The position numbers were made by a program, and so were the translations under genes. A stretch of 64,000 nucleotides of DNA from Caulobacter sp. Root1455 (lineage in GTDB: Bacteria; Pseudomonadota; Alphaproteobacteria; Caulobacterales; Caulobacteraceae), in contig NZ_LMFQ01000020.1 in the NCBI RefSeq assembly GCF_001426905.1, positions 124,001 to 188,000 on the forward strand. The letters are read 5' to 3'. The notes beneath the pieces were generated by a model. That model was given only the letters and a program-made list of their open reading frames with translations, made no database searches and was not told the DNA's origin. Positions 29,187-40,230 of the stretch are shown piece after piece; position 1 is the first letter of the stretch; every line of letters starts with the position of its first letter.

Positions 29187-29990
29187 TCAGTACCAGCCCG
29201 CTTCGCGCAGCGTCCGGGCATAGGCCCGGCTGACCGGCGCCTCGACGCCGTTGGCCAGGGTCAGGGTGGCGCGGCCGTCGCCGCGTTTGGCGTCGCGGAC
29301 CGCCGCCTTGGCCACCCACCACGAGCGGTGGGTCTGGGCGCCCTCGATGCCCTCCAGCTCGGCCACGGCGTCCGACAGCCGCAGCAGGATCAGGTCCTGG
29401 CCCTTGGAGGTGTGCAGGCGCAGATAGTGGTCCTCGGCCTCGACCGCGTAGATCTCGCCGCCGCGCAGGCGCGGGGGCAGGCGCTCCAGGAAGCGCGGCG
29501 GCGGGGCCTCCGGCGGCGCGGCGTGGGTTTCGATCGGGCGACGGGTGGCCAGGGTCATCAGGGCCGTCATGCCGCTGGTCATCACCAGGGTGACGCCGAA
29601 ATAGGTCGCCAGCACGCGCGGCGTCAGGCGCGCGTGGCCGCCGGCGAACCAGACCAGCGCCGTGAACAGCGGCGTCAGCACCGCCACGATGACCAGGGCC
29701 CGCCACCAGGTCGAGCCCAGGCCGGGCCAGACGCGGCCGACGATCTGGGCCGTCGTCGCGCCCAGCACCGCGCCCAGGACCGACAGGCCGATCCAGTAGG
29801 CCAGCCGCGGACCCAGCGGCATGTCGAGGGTGCCCAGCGCGCCGATCAGCGCCAGGAAGGCGCCGGCGACCACGGCGACGGCCAGCGGGCGGACATAGAT
29901 CTGCAGAAAGGCCGGGACCGACGTGTTCGTTGGCGCTTCGCCACTGGCGGCGGCCCGCCGTTCACGAACTGCCGACGCTTTCTCACGCAC
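29187..29990 (-). CDS. Membrane-anchored LytTR-domain transcription regulator
   Basis: A 267-residue protein with four hydrophobic segments (~28-160) and a C-terminal LytTR DNA-binding domain (~172-267): 'GGEIYAVEAEDHYLRLHTSKG', 'LRLSDAVAEL' and 'THRSWWVAKAAV', the beta-strand DNA-binding pattern of LytTR. It has no receiver domain, so it is a one-component regulator sensing at or in the membrane. The start is a GTG (29990) with GAAGG close upstream; another start within the first ~20 polar residues is possible. Its target and signal are unknown. Confidence 0.85.
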   Translation of the reverse strand: MREKASAVRERRAAASGEAPTNTSVPAFLQIYVRPLAVAVVAGAFLALIGALGTLDMPLGPRLAYWIGLSVLGAVLGATTAQIVGRVWPGLGSTWWRALVIVAVLTPLFTALVWFAGGHARLTPRVLATYFGVTLVMTSGMTALMTLATRRPIETHAAPPEAPPPRFLERLPPRLRGGEIYAVEAEDHYLRLHTSKGQDLILLRLSDAVAELEGIEGAQTHRSWWVAKAAVRDAKRGDGRATLTLANGVEAPVSRAYARTLREAGWY

Positions 29991-30077
29991 CTTCGGATGA
30001 CCCCTGCCGCCGTCGATCCTAAGCCGGATCTGACCTTGATCGCCCTAGCACGGCGCGATCGCTTCGGGAGAAACAAG

Positions 30078-30635
30078 ATGTCCGACACCAGCCTGTCAAT
30101 CGGTCCGGCCCGCTTTCTGCGCATGGTGGTCGTCGGCCTGGCCGTCACCGTGGGCCTGATCCTGGCGGCGGGAGCGGCCCGAGGTCACGGGCCGGCCGCG
30201 ATGCTGGCCGGCTTCCTGCATCTCAAGGGACAACTTCACACCCCAAACTTCGGGCTGCTGGCGGTCGCGCCGATCCAGATCAAGATTCACGTCGCGGCGG
30301 TGTCCACGGCCCTGGCCATCGGGATCGTCCTGATGCTGGGCCTGAAGGGCAATACGGTTCATCGCACGCTCGGCTGGATCTGGGTGACGGCGATGGCGAC
30401 GGCGGCGATCTCGTCGCTGTTCATCCATCGCGCCAACGCCGGAAGCTTCAGCTTCCTGCACCTGTTCGCGGGCTGGACCCTGATCGCCCTGCCCATGGGC
30501 GTGTTCGCCGCCCGCAAGCACAAGGTCCGCCTGCACGGTCGGACGATGACCGGGCTGTTCGTCGGCGGCCTGCTGATCGCCGGCGCCTTCGCCTTCCTGC
30601 CGGGCCGGCTGATGTGGCAGGTCGTGTTCGGCTAG
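30078..30635 (+). CDS. DUF2306-family membrane protein
   Basis: The 185-residue protein has about five membrane segments. 'IQIKIHVAAVSTALAIGIV' and 'GNTVHRTLGWIWV', together with 'IHRANAGSFSFLHLFAGW', match the His-containing helices of DUF2306 proteins, whose function is unknown; the conserved histidines suggest a haem or metal site but this is not shown. GGGAGAAACAAG precedes the ATG. It is divergent from the LytTR gene (87 bp between starts), so the two may be regulated from a shared region. Confidence 0.75.
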   Translation: MSDTSLSIGPARFLRMVVVGLAVTVGLILAAGAARGHGPAAMLAGFLHLKGQLHTPNFGLLAVAPIQIKIHVAAVSTALAIGIVLMLGLKGNTVHRTLGWIWVTAMATAAISSLFIHRANAGSFSFLHLFAGWTLIALPMGVFAARKHKVRLHGRTMTGLFVGGLLIAGAFAFLPGRLMWQVVFG

Positions 30636-30724
30636 AGGTCCAATGGGCGGCCGGGACGCGCCGCGCTTGCCAGGTCCGCGATAGGAGGCCTACGAACGGT
30701 CAAGCAATGCGCGGACCACAGAGC

Positions 30725-31447
30725 ATGACGTCGCAAGTTCGAGCCCCTCGCGCCCAAGCGGCCCTTACCGCCAAGCCGGCCGGACGCGGCCGACCCTCCA
30801 AGGCCACCGGGCGGGACCTGAAGGAGACCATCCTCGACGCCGCCGAGGGGCTGTTCGCGCGCCACGGCTTCCACGGCGTCACCATCCGCCAGGTCGCCGC
30901 CGAGGCCGGCGTCGACACCGCCCTGATCCACTACTATTTCGGCGCCAAGCGCGAGCTGTTCGACTCGGTGTTCCTGCGTCGGGCCGAGATCCTCAACACC
31001 GCCCGCGGCCTGTCGATGGACGCCTACGAGAAGAGCCACGCCGGGACGATGACCGTCGAGGGGGTGATCGAAGCCTTCATCGAGCCGCTGCTGCGCATCT
31101 CCCAGGACGGCGGCCAAGGGTGGAAGAGCTATTTCGCCCTGGTGGCCCAGGTGAACAACACCCCGGCCTGGGGCGGCGAGACCATGGCGCGGTTCTTCGA
31201 CCCCGTCGTCCACCGCCTGGTCGAGACCCTGAAGGTGGTGCGTCCGGACGCGGAATATCGCGACCTCTACTGGAGCTACCAGTTCCTGACCGGCTCGATG
31301 ATGCTGGCCCTGTCGGAGACCGGCCGCATCGACTCCCTGTCGGAGGGGTTGTGCCATTCCAGCGACCTCCCCGCGGTGCGGGCCCGGCTGTTCGCCTACT
31401 GCGCCGCCGGCTTCGAGGCGGTGATCGCCCGCGCGCCGCAGGGCTGA
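30725..31447 (+). CDS. TetR/AcrR family transcriptional regulator
   Basis: The 240-residue regulator has a long basic N-terminal arm, then the TetR helix-turn-helix 'GFHGVTIRQVAAEAGVDTALIHYYFG' region (~50-85) and a ligand-binding helical domain. 'GRPSKATGRDLKETILDAAE' precedes the HTH. An ATG six codons upstream (30707) is an equal alternative; neither has a well-spaced Shine-Dalgarno (AGGAGG is 17 nt from 30707). It is followed by a TonB-dependent receptor and an MFS transporter on the same strand, which it probably controls. Confidence 0.9.
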   Translation: MTSQVRAPRAQAALTAKPAGRGRPSKATGRDLKETILDAAEGLFARHGFHGVTIRQVAAEAGVDTALIHYYFGAKRELFDSVFLRRAEILNTARGLSMDAYEKSHAGTMTVEGVIEAFIEPLLRISQDGGQGWKSYFALVAQVNNTPAWGGETMARFFDPVVHRLVETLKVVRPDAEYRDLYWSYQFLTGSMMLALSETGRIDSLSEGLCHSSDLPAVRARLFAYCAAGFEAVIARAPQG

Positions 31448-31489
31448 TTTCTCAACCTTTCCAAAAGCTTGAACAGCCTTGCGTCTTGA

Positions 31490-31507
31490 TTTCATCAGAT
31501 GATGAAA
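31490..31507. promoter_or_regulatory. Candidate TetR operator palindrome
   Basis: TTTCATC (31490-31496), AGAT and GATGAAA (31501-31507) form an inverted repeat in the 198-bp gap between the tetR gene and the TonB-dependent receptor. TetR proteins bind such short palindromes. A direct repeat AATTCGCGGA (31550-31559 and 31566-31575) lies nearer to the receptor start. Assignment is by position only. Confidence 0.4.
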
Positions 31508-31645
31508 AAAAGCTGGCGCAAAGCTCCGGTCTGGGTGACAGTGTTATCCAATTCGCGGACAAATGAATTCGCGGAGGCCGGGAAATGCGTCCGTTCAACG
31601 GGCCGATCCGGCACGGGACGGAACGCATAGGGGAGGGGAAACCCA

Positions 31646-33901
<2,256 letters not shown>

Positions 33902-33925
33902 ATCCTTTCCACCCCTCGACTGACC

Positions 33926-33963
33926 GGCGGCGGCTTGCTGAAACGAGCCGCCGCCGTTTCTTT
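33926..33963 (+). terminator. Intrinsic terminator after the TonB-dependent receptor
   Basis: GGCGGCGGCT (33926-33935), a 10-nt loop and AGCCGCCGCC (33946-33955) are followed by GTTTCTTT. It lies 25 bp after the receptor stop and 31 bp before the MFS gene, so expression of the transporter may be lower than that of the receptor. Confidence 0.8.
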
Positions 33964-33993
33964 GTCCACCTTACGAATCTCGGCGGGACCCCG

Positions 33994-35325
33994 ATGAGCG
34001 ACACCAAGATCCAAGCCGCCGGCGGCTCGCGCTACCGCTACGTCGTGCTGGCCATGCTGATCCTGGTCTACACGCTCAACTTTCTGGACCGGCAGATCCT
34101 CGGCATCCTGGCCAAGCCCATCAAGGAGGAGTTCGGCCTGACCGACGGTCAGTTCGGCCTGATGAGCGGCCTGGCCTTCGCCCTGCTCTACACCACCCTG
34201 GCCATACCGATCGCCTGGCTGGCCGACCGCTTCAGCCGGGTGTGGATCATGACCACGGCCCTGACCCTGTGGAGCGGCTTCACCGCCCTGTGCGGCTTCG
34301 CCGGCGGGTTCCCGCAGCTGTTCCTGGCCCGGATGGGCGTGGGCATTGGCGAGGCGGGCGGGGTGGCCCCGGCCTATTCGATGCTGTCGGACTATTTCCC
34401 CAAGTCTCAGCGGGCCCGGGCCCTGGCGGCCTACGCCTTCGGCATCCCCCTGGGCACGGCGGCCGGGACCTTGGTGGGCGGCCTGCTGGCCGTGCATTTC
34501 GGTTGGCGCACGGCCTTCATCGTGGTGGGCCTGCTGGGCGTGGCCCTGGCCCCGATCTTCCGCCTGGTCGTGCGCGACCCGCGCCGCGGCGGGGCCGACA
34601 TGGCCGCCGGCGACACCACCACCGTCCAGGCCCCAGCCGCGCCGCTGGGCGAGGTGGTTCGCGTGCTGGCCGCCAAGCCCAGCTTCTGGCTGCTGGCGTT
34701 CGGGGCGGCCTCATCCTCGGTCTGCGGCTACGGGGTGGCCCTGTGGCTGCCCTCGTTCTTCATGCGCAGCCTGGGCCTGACCCTGCGCGAGACGGCCTGG
34801 TACTATTCCGGCATCGCCTTCTTCGGCGGGCTGATGGGCATCTGGCTGGGCGGAGCTGTGGCCGACCGGCTGGGAGCCAAGTCCAAGGCCGGCTATCCGC
34901 TGACCCCGGCCGTCGCCTTCCTGATCTCGGTGCCCTGCTTCCTGCTGGCGATGAACAGCGGGTCGCTGGTCGGCGGCTTGGGTGGCCAGGGGGGCGGCGT
35001 CGCGGCCCTGGCCCTGGCCTTCGCGATCTTCCTGATCCCCACGGGGCTGAACCTGGCGTGGCTGGGACCGATCACGGCGGCCGTGCAGCATCTGGCCCCC
35101 GCGCCGATGCGCACCACGGCCTCGGCCCTGTTCCTGCTGATCAACAACCTCTTGGGAATCGCGGTCGGCACCTATTATTTCGGCCTGGTCTCGGACCTGC
35201 TGAAGCCGGCGTTCGGCCAGGAATCCCTGCGGTGGTCGATCTATACCGGCATGGGCTTCTACCTGGTCGCGGCCCTGCTGTTCTTCCTGGCCTCGCGCCG
35301 CCTGGCGCGCGACTGGGTGGAGTGA
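33994..35325 (+). CDS. MFS transporter, spinster-like
   Basis: The 443-residue inner-membrane carrier has 12 predicted helices. 'YTLNFLDRQILGILAKPIKEE' in helix 1 and 'GLMSGLAFALLYTTLAIPIAWLADR' with 'RMGVGIGEAG' are the signature of the spinster-type MFS group. Such carriers are commonly paired with TonB-dependent receptors in Caulobacterales and Sphingomonadales for uptake of organic substrates. It lies 92 bp after the receptor gene on the same strand, so a common substrate is inferred. No catabolic enzyme is adjacent to name it. Confidence 0.9.
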   Translation: MSDTKIQAAGGSRYRYVVLAMLILVYTLNFLDRQILGILAKPIKEEFGLTDGQFGLMSGLAFALLYTTLAIPIAWLADRFSRVWIMTTALTLWSGFTALCGFAGGFPQLFLARMGVGIGEAGGVAPAYSMLSDYFPKSQRARALAAYAFGIPLGTAAGTLVGGLLAVHFGWRTAFIVVGLLGVALAPIFRLVVRDPRRGGADMAAGDTTTVQAPAAPLGEVVRVLAAKPSFWLLAFGAASSSVCGYGVALWLPSFFMRSLGLTLRETAWYYSGIAFFGGLMGIWLGGAVADRLGAKSKAGYPLTPAVAFLISVPCFLLAMNSGSLVGGLGGQGGGVAALALAFAIFLIPTGLNLAWLGPITAAVQHLAPAPMRTTASALFLLINNLLGIAVGTYYFGLVSDLLKPAFGQESLRWSIYTGMGFYLVAALLFFLASRRLARDWVE

Positions 35326-35416
35326 GCCGGGGTTCGAATAGACCCGCCGCCGAAAACGCCACCGTTCCGACACGTTCAGGTTTCAAGAGCCCGCTGACGA
35401 ACGCGGGACCGCGACC

Positions 35417-38400
35417 ATGGGCAGTGACGAGCGGCATATCTTCCACGACCCCACCGGACGGCGCGACCGGGGGATGCGGTTGATCCTGGGGATCATCCTG
35501 TCGGCCCTGGCCGCCATCGTCGCGGCCTTCCTGGCCACCCTGGCCTTCGCGCCGCGCCTGCCGTCGGTGACCTTGCGGGACCCGCATGTCCTGTCCTCGC
35601 TGCACAAGGAGTCGGCCCACAGGCTGAAGCCCGAGCTGGCCTGGCGCAAGGTTCCGCGGCCGACCGCCGCCGCCCAAGGCGAGGGCGCGGCCCAGGTGCG
35701 GCCGATCAGCGTCGGCTTCTATGTCAGCTGGGACGAGGACTCCCGCGAGTCCCTGCGCCGCAACATCGACAAGCTGGACGTGGTCTCGCCGCAATGGGTG
35801 GCGCTGAGGGGTTCCGACGGCGACGTCGCCCTCGACGACGATCCCCAGGGCGTGGCCCGGATCGCCGCCGCCCCCAACCATCCGGCCGTGCTGCCCCTGG
35901 TCCACAACTCGGCCAACGCCGCCTTCAACGGACCGCTGGCCGACGCCCTGCTGGCCGATCCGAAGGCCCGGGCCAAGTTGATCGCCGGTCTGGCCGACCT
36001 GGCGGTCAAGCGCGGCTACGGCGGCTATGTCTTCGACCTGGAGAACCTGTCGCCGAAGGGCCTGGCGAACTATTCCAAGCTGCTGAACGAGGCCCGGGCG
36101 GTCCTCAAGGCGCAGGGCCGCGAGGTCTGGGTCACCGCGCCGTTCGACGCGCAGGGCTGGCCGCTGAAGGCCTTGCAGGCCGCCTCCGACACCCTGGTCC
36201 TGATGGCCTACGACCAGCACTACGCCGGCGGCGATCCTGGGCCCAACGCCGGCCAGGACTGGTACGAGAGCGAGCTGGCCAAGCGCTTCGCCAAGCTCGA
36301 TCCGGGCCGCACGGTCCTGGCCCTGGGCGCCTACGGCTATGACTGGACGCTGAACAAGGCCGGCAAGGCCGTCGCCGGCTCGCCGGCGACCTTCCACGAG
36401 GCGATCCGCAACGCCCAGGACGCCGGCGCGACCATCGACATGGACGACGACGCGCTGAACCCGACCTACGACTATGTCGACGACAGCGGCGACGGCCACG
36501 AGGTCTGGTTCCTGGACGCCGCCACCTTGTTCAACCAGGTCAAGGTCACCGACGCCTGGAAGCCGCGCGGCTATGGCCTGTGGCGGATGGGCATGGAGGA
36601 TCCGGGCGTCTGGAGCGTGCTGGGCAAGCCCTACGGCCGGGCCTCGGCGGCCGGCTTGGCCCGCATCCCGAGCGGTGCGAGCGTCGACTTCGACGGCGGC
36701 GGCGAAGTGCTGCGCGTCTCGGCCCTGCCCACGCCCGGCAAGCGGACCCTGGCGTTCGACCCCGACACCGGCCTGATCGCCGACCAGACCTACGACGTCC
36801 TGCCCAGCTCCTACGTGATCGAGCGCTATGGCCAGAAGCCGGGCCTGGTGGCCCTGACCTTCGACGACGGCCCCGACGCGCGCTGGACGCCGAAGATCCT
36901 CGACATCCTCAAGAAGAAGAATGCTCCGGCCACCTTCTTCGTGATCGGTGAGAACATGCAGGCCCGGCCCGACCTGGTGAAGCGCGAGGTCGCCGAGGGC
37001 CATGACGTCGGCAGCCACACCTGGACCCATCCCAATATCGGCGAGACGCCGATCGCCCAGACCGACGTCGAGCTGAACGCCACCCAGCGGCTGTTCGAGG
37101 TGATCACCGGCCGCTCGATGCGGCTGTTCCGCCCCCCCTTCTTCGGCGACGCCGAGCCGTCGACCCCGCACGAGGTGGCCCCGCTGGTGATCGCCCAGAC
37201 CCTTGGTTACATGGTCGTCGGCCTGCGGATCGACCCCGACGACTGGCAGAAGCCCACGCCCCAGACGATCATCGACCGCACCCTCCAGCGTCTGGACCAT
37301 CCGGGCGACCGGCCGGGGCAGGTGGTGCTGCTGCACGACGCGGGCGGCGACCGCTCGCGCACGGTCGCGGCCCTGCCGGGCCTGATCGACGCCATCCGGG
37401 CGCGGGGCTACCGGCTGGTCACCGTCGGCGAGCTGGCCGGCATGAGCCCGGCCCAGGCGATGCCGGTCAGCGGCCGCGATCCGGTGGCCCTGGGTCTGGA
37501 CCGGGTGGGTTTTGGCCTGTTCCGCGGCGTGAAGGTTCTGCTGACCACCCTGTTCCTGACCGCCATCGCCCTGGGCCTGGCGCGGCTGGTGTTCCTGGCG
37601 GGGCTGGCCCTGGTCCATCGCTGGACGCACGAGAGCCCCGAGAACCTGGATTCCGAGACCGGACCGCTGGTCAGCGTGCTGATCCCCTGCTTCAACGAGG
37701 AGAAGGTGATCGCCGCCTCGGTGGCGCGGATCCTGGAGTCGGAGTGGAGGAACATCGAGGTCCTGGTCCTCGATGACGGGTCCACGGACGCCACTGCCGA
37801 CGAGGTCCGCCGGACCCACGGCGACAATCCGCGCGTGACCCTGCTCAGCTTCGAGAACGGCGGCAAGGCGCGGGCGGTCAATCGCGGCCTGGCCGTGGCC
37901 AAGGGCGATTATGTCGTGGCCCTGGACGCCGACACGCTTTTTCCGCCGAAGACCATTGGGCGCCTCGTACGCTGGTTCCAGGACCCCCGGATCGGGGCGG
38001 TGGCCGGCAACGCCATCGTCGGCAACCGGATCAACATGGTCACCCGCTGGCAGGCTCTGGAATATGTCACAGCTCAGAACCTGGAGCGTCGGGCCCTGGC
38101 GGCCCTCGGCGCGGTGACCGTGGTGCCCGGCGCGGTCGGCGCTTGGCGCAAGAGCGTGCTGGACGAGCTGGGCGGTTATCCGGCCGACACCCTGGCCGAG
38201 GATCAAGACCTGACCATCGCCTGTCAGCGGGCGGGTTGGAAGGTGGCCTTCGACCCCTCGGCCCAGGCCTTCACCGAGGCTCCCGACACCGTGAACGGCC
38301 TGCTCAAGCAGCGTTTCCGCTGGTCGTTCGGCACCCTGCAATGCGTCTGGAAGCACCGCGCGGCCCTGTTCAACCCCAAAACGCCCGCGCTCGGCTTCGT

Positions 38401-38785
38401 GGCCCTGCCGCAGATCTGGCTGTTCCAAATCCTGCTGGCGGTCGCCGCGCCCCTGGTCGACCTGGCGGTGGTCTGGAGCCTGATCTCGGGCCTCTACGGC
38501 GCGATCGCCCATCCGATGGAGTGGTCGCCCGACGACACGATCCGCGGCCTGCTCTACTGGGCGGTGTTCATCCTGGTCGACCTGTCGGCCGGCGCCCTGG
38601 GCATGGCCCTGGAGAAGCGCGCGCCGTGGGCCGACCTGCCGTACCTGCCCGTCCAGCGTTTCGGCTACCGCCAGCTGATGTACTACGTGGTGGTCAAATC
38701 GGTGCTGACCGCCGCGCGCGGCGGGCGCGTGGGGTGGGGAAAACTCGAACGCCGGGCGACCGCGACGGTCAGGCCCGGGGTATGA
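35417..38785 (+). CDS. GH18 - NodB deacetylase - GT2 glycosyltransferase fusion
   Basis: A 1122-residue three-domain membrane protein. A TM helix (~22-45) is followed by a GH18-like domain (~95-420; 'GGYVFDLENLS' keeps the terminal D-x-E of the chitinase motif, 'LMAYDQHY' follows). A NodB polysaccharide deacetylase (~475-690) has 'LTFDDGPD' and 'GSHTWTHPN', the metal Asp and His residues. After another TM (~715-745) comes a processive GT2 domain: 'VSVLIPCFNEE', 'LDDGSTD', 'ALDADTLF', 'AEDQDL' and 'QRFRWSFG' (Q-x-x-R-W), then C-terminal helices. The set suggests synthesis, deacetylation and trimming of an N-acetylhexosamine polymer, as in PgaB/PgaC systems, in one chain. Product unknown. Confidence 0.9.
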   Translation: MGSDERHIFHDPTGRRDRGMRLILGIILSALAAIVAAFLATLAFAPRLPSVTLRDPHVLSSLHKESAHRLKPELAWRKVPRPTAAAQGEGAAQVRPISVGFYVSWDEDSRESLRRNIDKLDVVSPQWVALRGSDGDVALDDDPQGVARIAAAPNHPAVLPLVHNSANAAFNGPLADALLADPKARAKLIAGLADLAVKRGYGGYVFDLENLSPKGLANYSKLLNEARAVLKAQGREVWVTAPFDAQGWPLKALQAASDTLVLMAYDQHYAGGDPGPNAGQDWYESELAKRFAKLDPGRTVLALGAYGYDWTLNKAGKAVAGSPATFHEAIRNAQDAGATIDMDDDALNPTYDYVDDSGDGHEVWFLDAATLFNQVKVTDAWKPRGYGLWRMGMEDPGVWSVLGKPYGRASAAGLARIPSGASVDFDGGGEVLRVSALPTPGKRTLAFDPDTGLIADQTYDVLPSSYVIERYGQKPGLVALTFDDGPDARWTPKILDILKKKNAPATFFVIGENMQARPDLVKREVAEGHDVGSHTWTHPNIGETPIAQTDVELNATQRLFEVITGRSMRLFRPPFFGDAEPSTPHEVAPLVIAQTLGYMVVGLRIDPDDWQKPTPQTIIDRTLQRLDHPGDRPGQVVLLHDAGGDRSRTVAALPGLIDAIRARGYRLVTVGELAGMSPAQAMPVSGRDPVALGLDRVGFGLFRGVKVLLTTLFLTAIALGLARLVFLAGLALVHRWTHESPENLDSETGPLVSVLIPCFNEEKVIAASVARILESEWRNIEVLVLDDGSTDATADEVRRTHGDNPRVTLLSFENGGKARAVNRGLAVAKGDYVVALDADTLFPPKTIGRLVRWFQDPRIGAVAGNAIVGNRINMVTRWQALEYVTAQNLERRALAALGAVTVVPGAVGAWRKSVLDELGGYPADTLAEDQDLTIACQRAGWKVAFDPSAQAFTEAPDTVNGLLKQRFRWSFGTLQCVWKHRAALFNPKTPALGFVALPQIWLFQILLAVAAPLVDLAVVWSLISGLYGAIAHPMEWSPDDTIRGLLYWAVFILVDLSAGALGMALEKRAPWADLPYLPVQRFGYRQLMYYVVVKSVLTAARGGRVGWGKLERRATATVRPGV

Positions 38786-38790
38786 CAAGG

Positions 38791-38829
38791 CTGTCATTCG
38801 CGATTGCGAGTGGTAGCGGTACCTTTTTT
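38791..38829 (+). terminator. Possible intrinsic terminator after the GH18-NodB-GT2 gene
   Basis: CTGTCATTCGC (38791-38801), loop GATT and GCGAGTGGTAG (38806-38816) can form an 11-bp stem that includes several G-U pairs. A run of six T follows at 38824-38829, 7 nt after the stem. Position just past the stop codon supports the call; the wobble pairs make it weaker than the others. Confidence 0.5.
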
Positions 38830-38837
38830 CGTCATGA

Positions 38838-38896
38838 CCAAGGGTCAGCTTGACCCTTGGGAACTCCTTGTTCGGTGAAAAAGCCCAAGGAGTTCC
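38838..38896. promoter_or_regulatory. Double palindrome upstream of sucC
   Basis: Two inverted repeats are directly joined: CCAAGGGTCA-GCT-TGACCCTTGG (38838-38860), then GGAACTCCTTG (38860-38870) and CAAGGAGTTCC (38886-38896) around a 15-nt loop. They lie 130-190 bp before the sucC start in a 240-bp gap without genes. They could be regulator sites or a transcript-end structure; no T-run follows. Confidence 0.5.
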
Positions 38897-39025
38897 GGGC
38901 TTGCGCCAGTTGGGCCCACTTTTTCAGATAGGCCGAACAATCGGTCCAAGCGCGGTTGCGCCTGCGAAATCACGCTCCTATAACCCGGCCACAATTTCAG
39001 AAGCCGTCGTTGAGACCGGTCCCTC

Positions 39026-40225
39026 ATGAACATCCACGAACACCAAGCCAAAGCCGTCCTCGCTGAGTTCGGCGCTCCAGTTCCGCGCGGCTATCCCGCC
39101 TTCACCGTCGAGGAGGCCGTCGCCGCCGCCGAAAAGCTGGGCGGTCCGGTGTTCGTCGTGAAATCCCAGATCCACGCCGGCGGGCGCGGCAAGGGCAAGT
39201 TCGAGGGCCTGGGCCCCGACGCCAAGGGCGGCGTCCGCGTCGTCAAGTCGGTGGAAGAGGTCAAGACCAACGCCGCCGAGATGCTCGGCCGCGTGCTGGT
39301 GACCCACCAGACCGGCCCCAAGGGCAAGCAGGTCAACCGCCTCTACATCGAGGAAGGCGCGGCGATCGCCAAGGAATTCTACCTGTCGCTGCTGGTCGAC
39401 CGCGAGACCTCGATGGTTTCGGTGGTCGCCTCGACCGAAGGCGGCATGGACATCGAGGACGTGGCCCACGCCACCCCGGAAAAGATCCATAGCTTCTCGA
39501 TCGACCCGGCGACCGGCGTTTGGCCGACCCACGCCCGCGCCCTGGCCAAGGCCCTGGGCCTGACCGGCGCCCTGGCCAAGGAAGCCGCGACCCTGCTGGG
39601 TCAGCTCTACACGGCGTTCCTGGCCAAGGACATGGCCATGCTGGAGATCAACCCGCTGATCGTCACCGCCGACGACCACTTGCGGGTCCTGGACGCCAAG
39701 CTGTCGTTCGACGGCAACTCGCTGTTCCGCCACCCGGACATCCGCGCCCTGCGCGACGAGAGCGAAGAAGACCCCAAGGAAATCGAAGCCTCGAAGTATG
39801 ACCTGGCCTATATCGCCCTGGACGGCGAGATCGGCTGCATGGTCAACGGCGCGGGCCTGGCCATGGCGACCATGGACATCATCAAGCTGTACGGCGCCGA
39901 GCCGGCCAACTTCCTGGATGTCGGCGGCGGCGCCACCACCGAGAAGGTCACCGCGGCCTTCAAGATCATCACCGCCGACCCGGCCGTCAAAGGCATCCTG
40001 GTCAACATCTTCGGCGGCATCATGCGCTGCGACATCATCGCCGAGGGCGTCATCGCCGCGGTGAAGGAGGTGGGCCTGAAGGTGCCGCTCGTCGTGCGCC
40101 TGGAAGGCACCAACGTCGAGCTCGGCAAGAAAATCATTTCGGAAAGCGGCCTGAACGTCATCGCCGCCAACGACCTGTCGGACGGGGCCGAGAAGATCGT
40201 CGCCGCTGTCAAAGGGGCTGCGTAA
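39026..40225 (+). CDS. sucC: Succinyl-CoA synthetase (ADP-forming) beta subunit
   Basis: The 399-residue ATP-grasp subunit binds nucleotide and, with SucD, converts succinyl-CoA + ADP + Pi to succinate, CoA and ATP. Motifs are '[16 protein letters not shown]', '[18 protein letters not shown]', '[11 protein letters not shown]' and '[18 protein letters not shown]' with 'NFLDVGGGA'. It heads the sucCDAB-lpdA cluster. sucD starts 5 bp after its stop. The upstream gap contains joined palindromes and probably the main promoter. Confidence 0.97.
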   Translation: MNIHEHQAKAVLAEFGAPVPRGYPAFTVEEAVAAAEKLGGPVFVVKSQIHAGGRGKGKFEGLGPDAKGGVRVVKSVEEVKTNAAEMLGRVLVTHQTGPKGKQVNRLYIEEGAAIAKEFYLSLLVDRETSMVSVVASTEGGMDIEDVAHATPEKIHSFSIDPATGVWPTHARALAKALGLTGALAKEAATLLGQLYTAFLAKDMAMLEINPLIVTADDHLRVLDAKLSFDGNSLFRHPDIRALRDESEEDPKEIEASKYDLAYIALDGEIGCMVNGAGLAMATMDIIKLYGAEPANFLDVGGGATTEKVTAAFKIITADPAVKGILVNIFGGIMRCDIIAEGVIAAVKEVGLKVPLVVRLEGTNVELGKKIISESGLNVIAANDLSDGAEKIVAAVKGAA

Positions 40226-40230
40226 CTCTC

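Noticed and set aside
35141..38797. A 1218-codon minus-strand frame opposite the GH18-NodB-GT2 gene
   Set aside because: No domain similarity; typical antisense mirror of a GC-rich gene.
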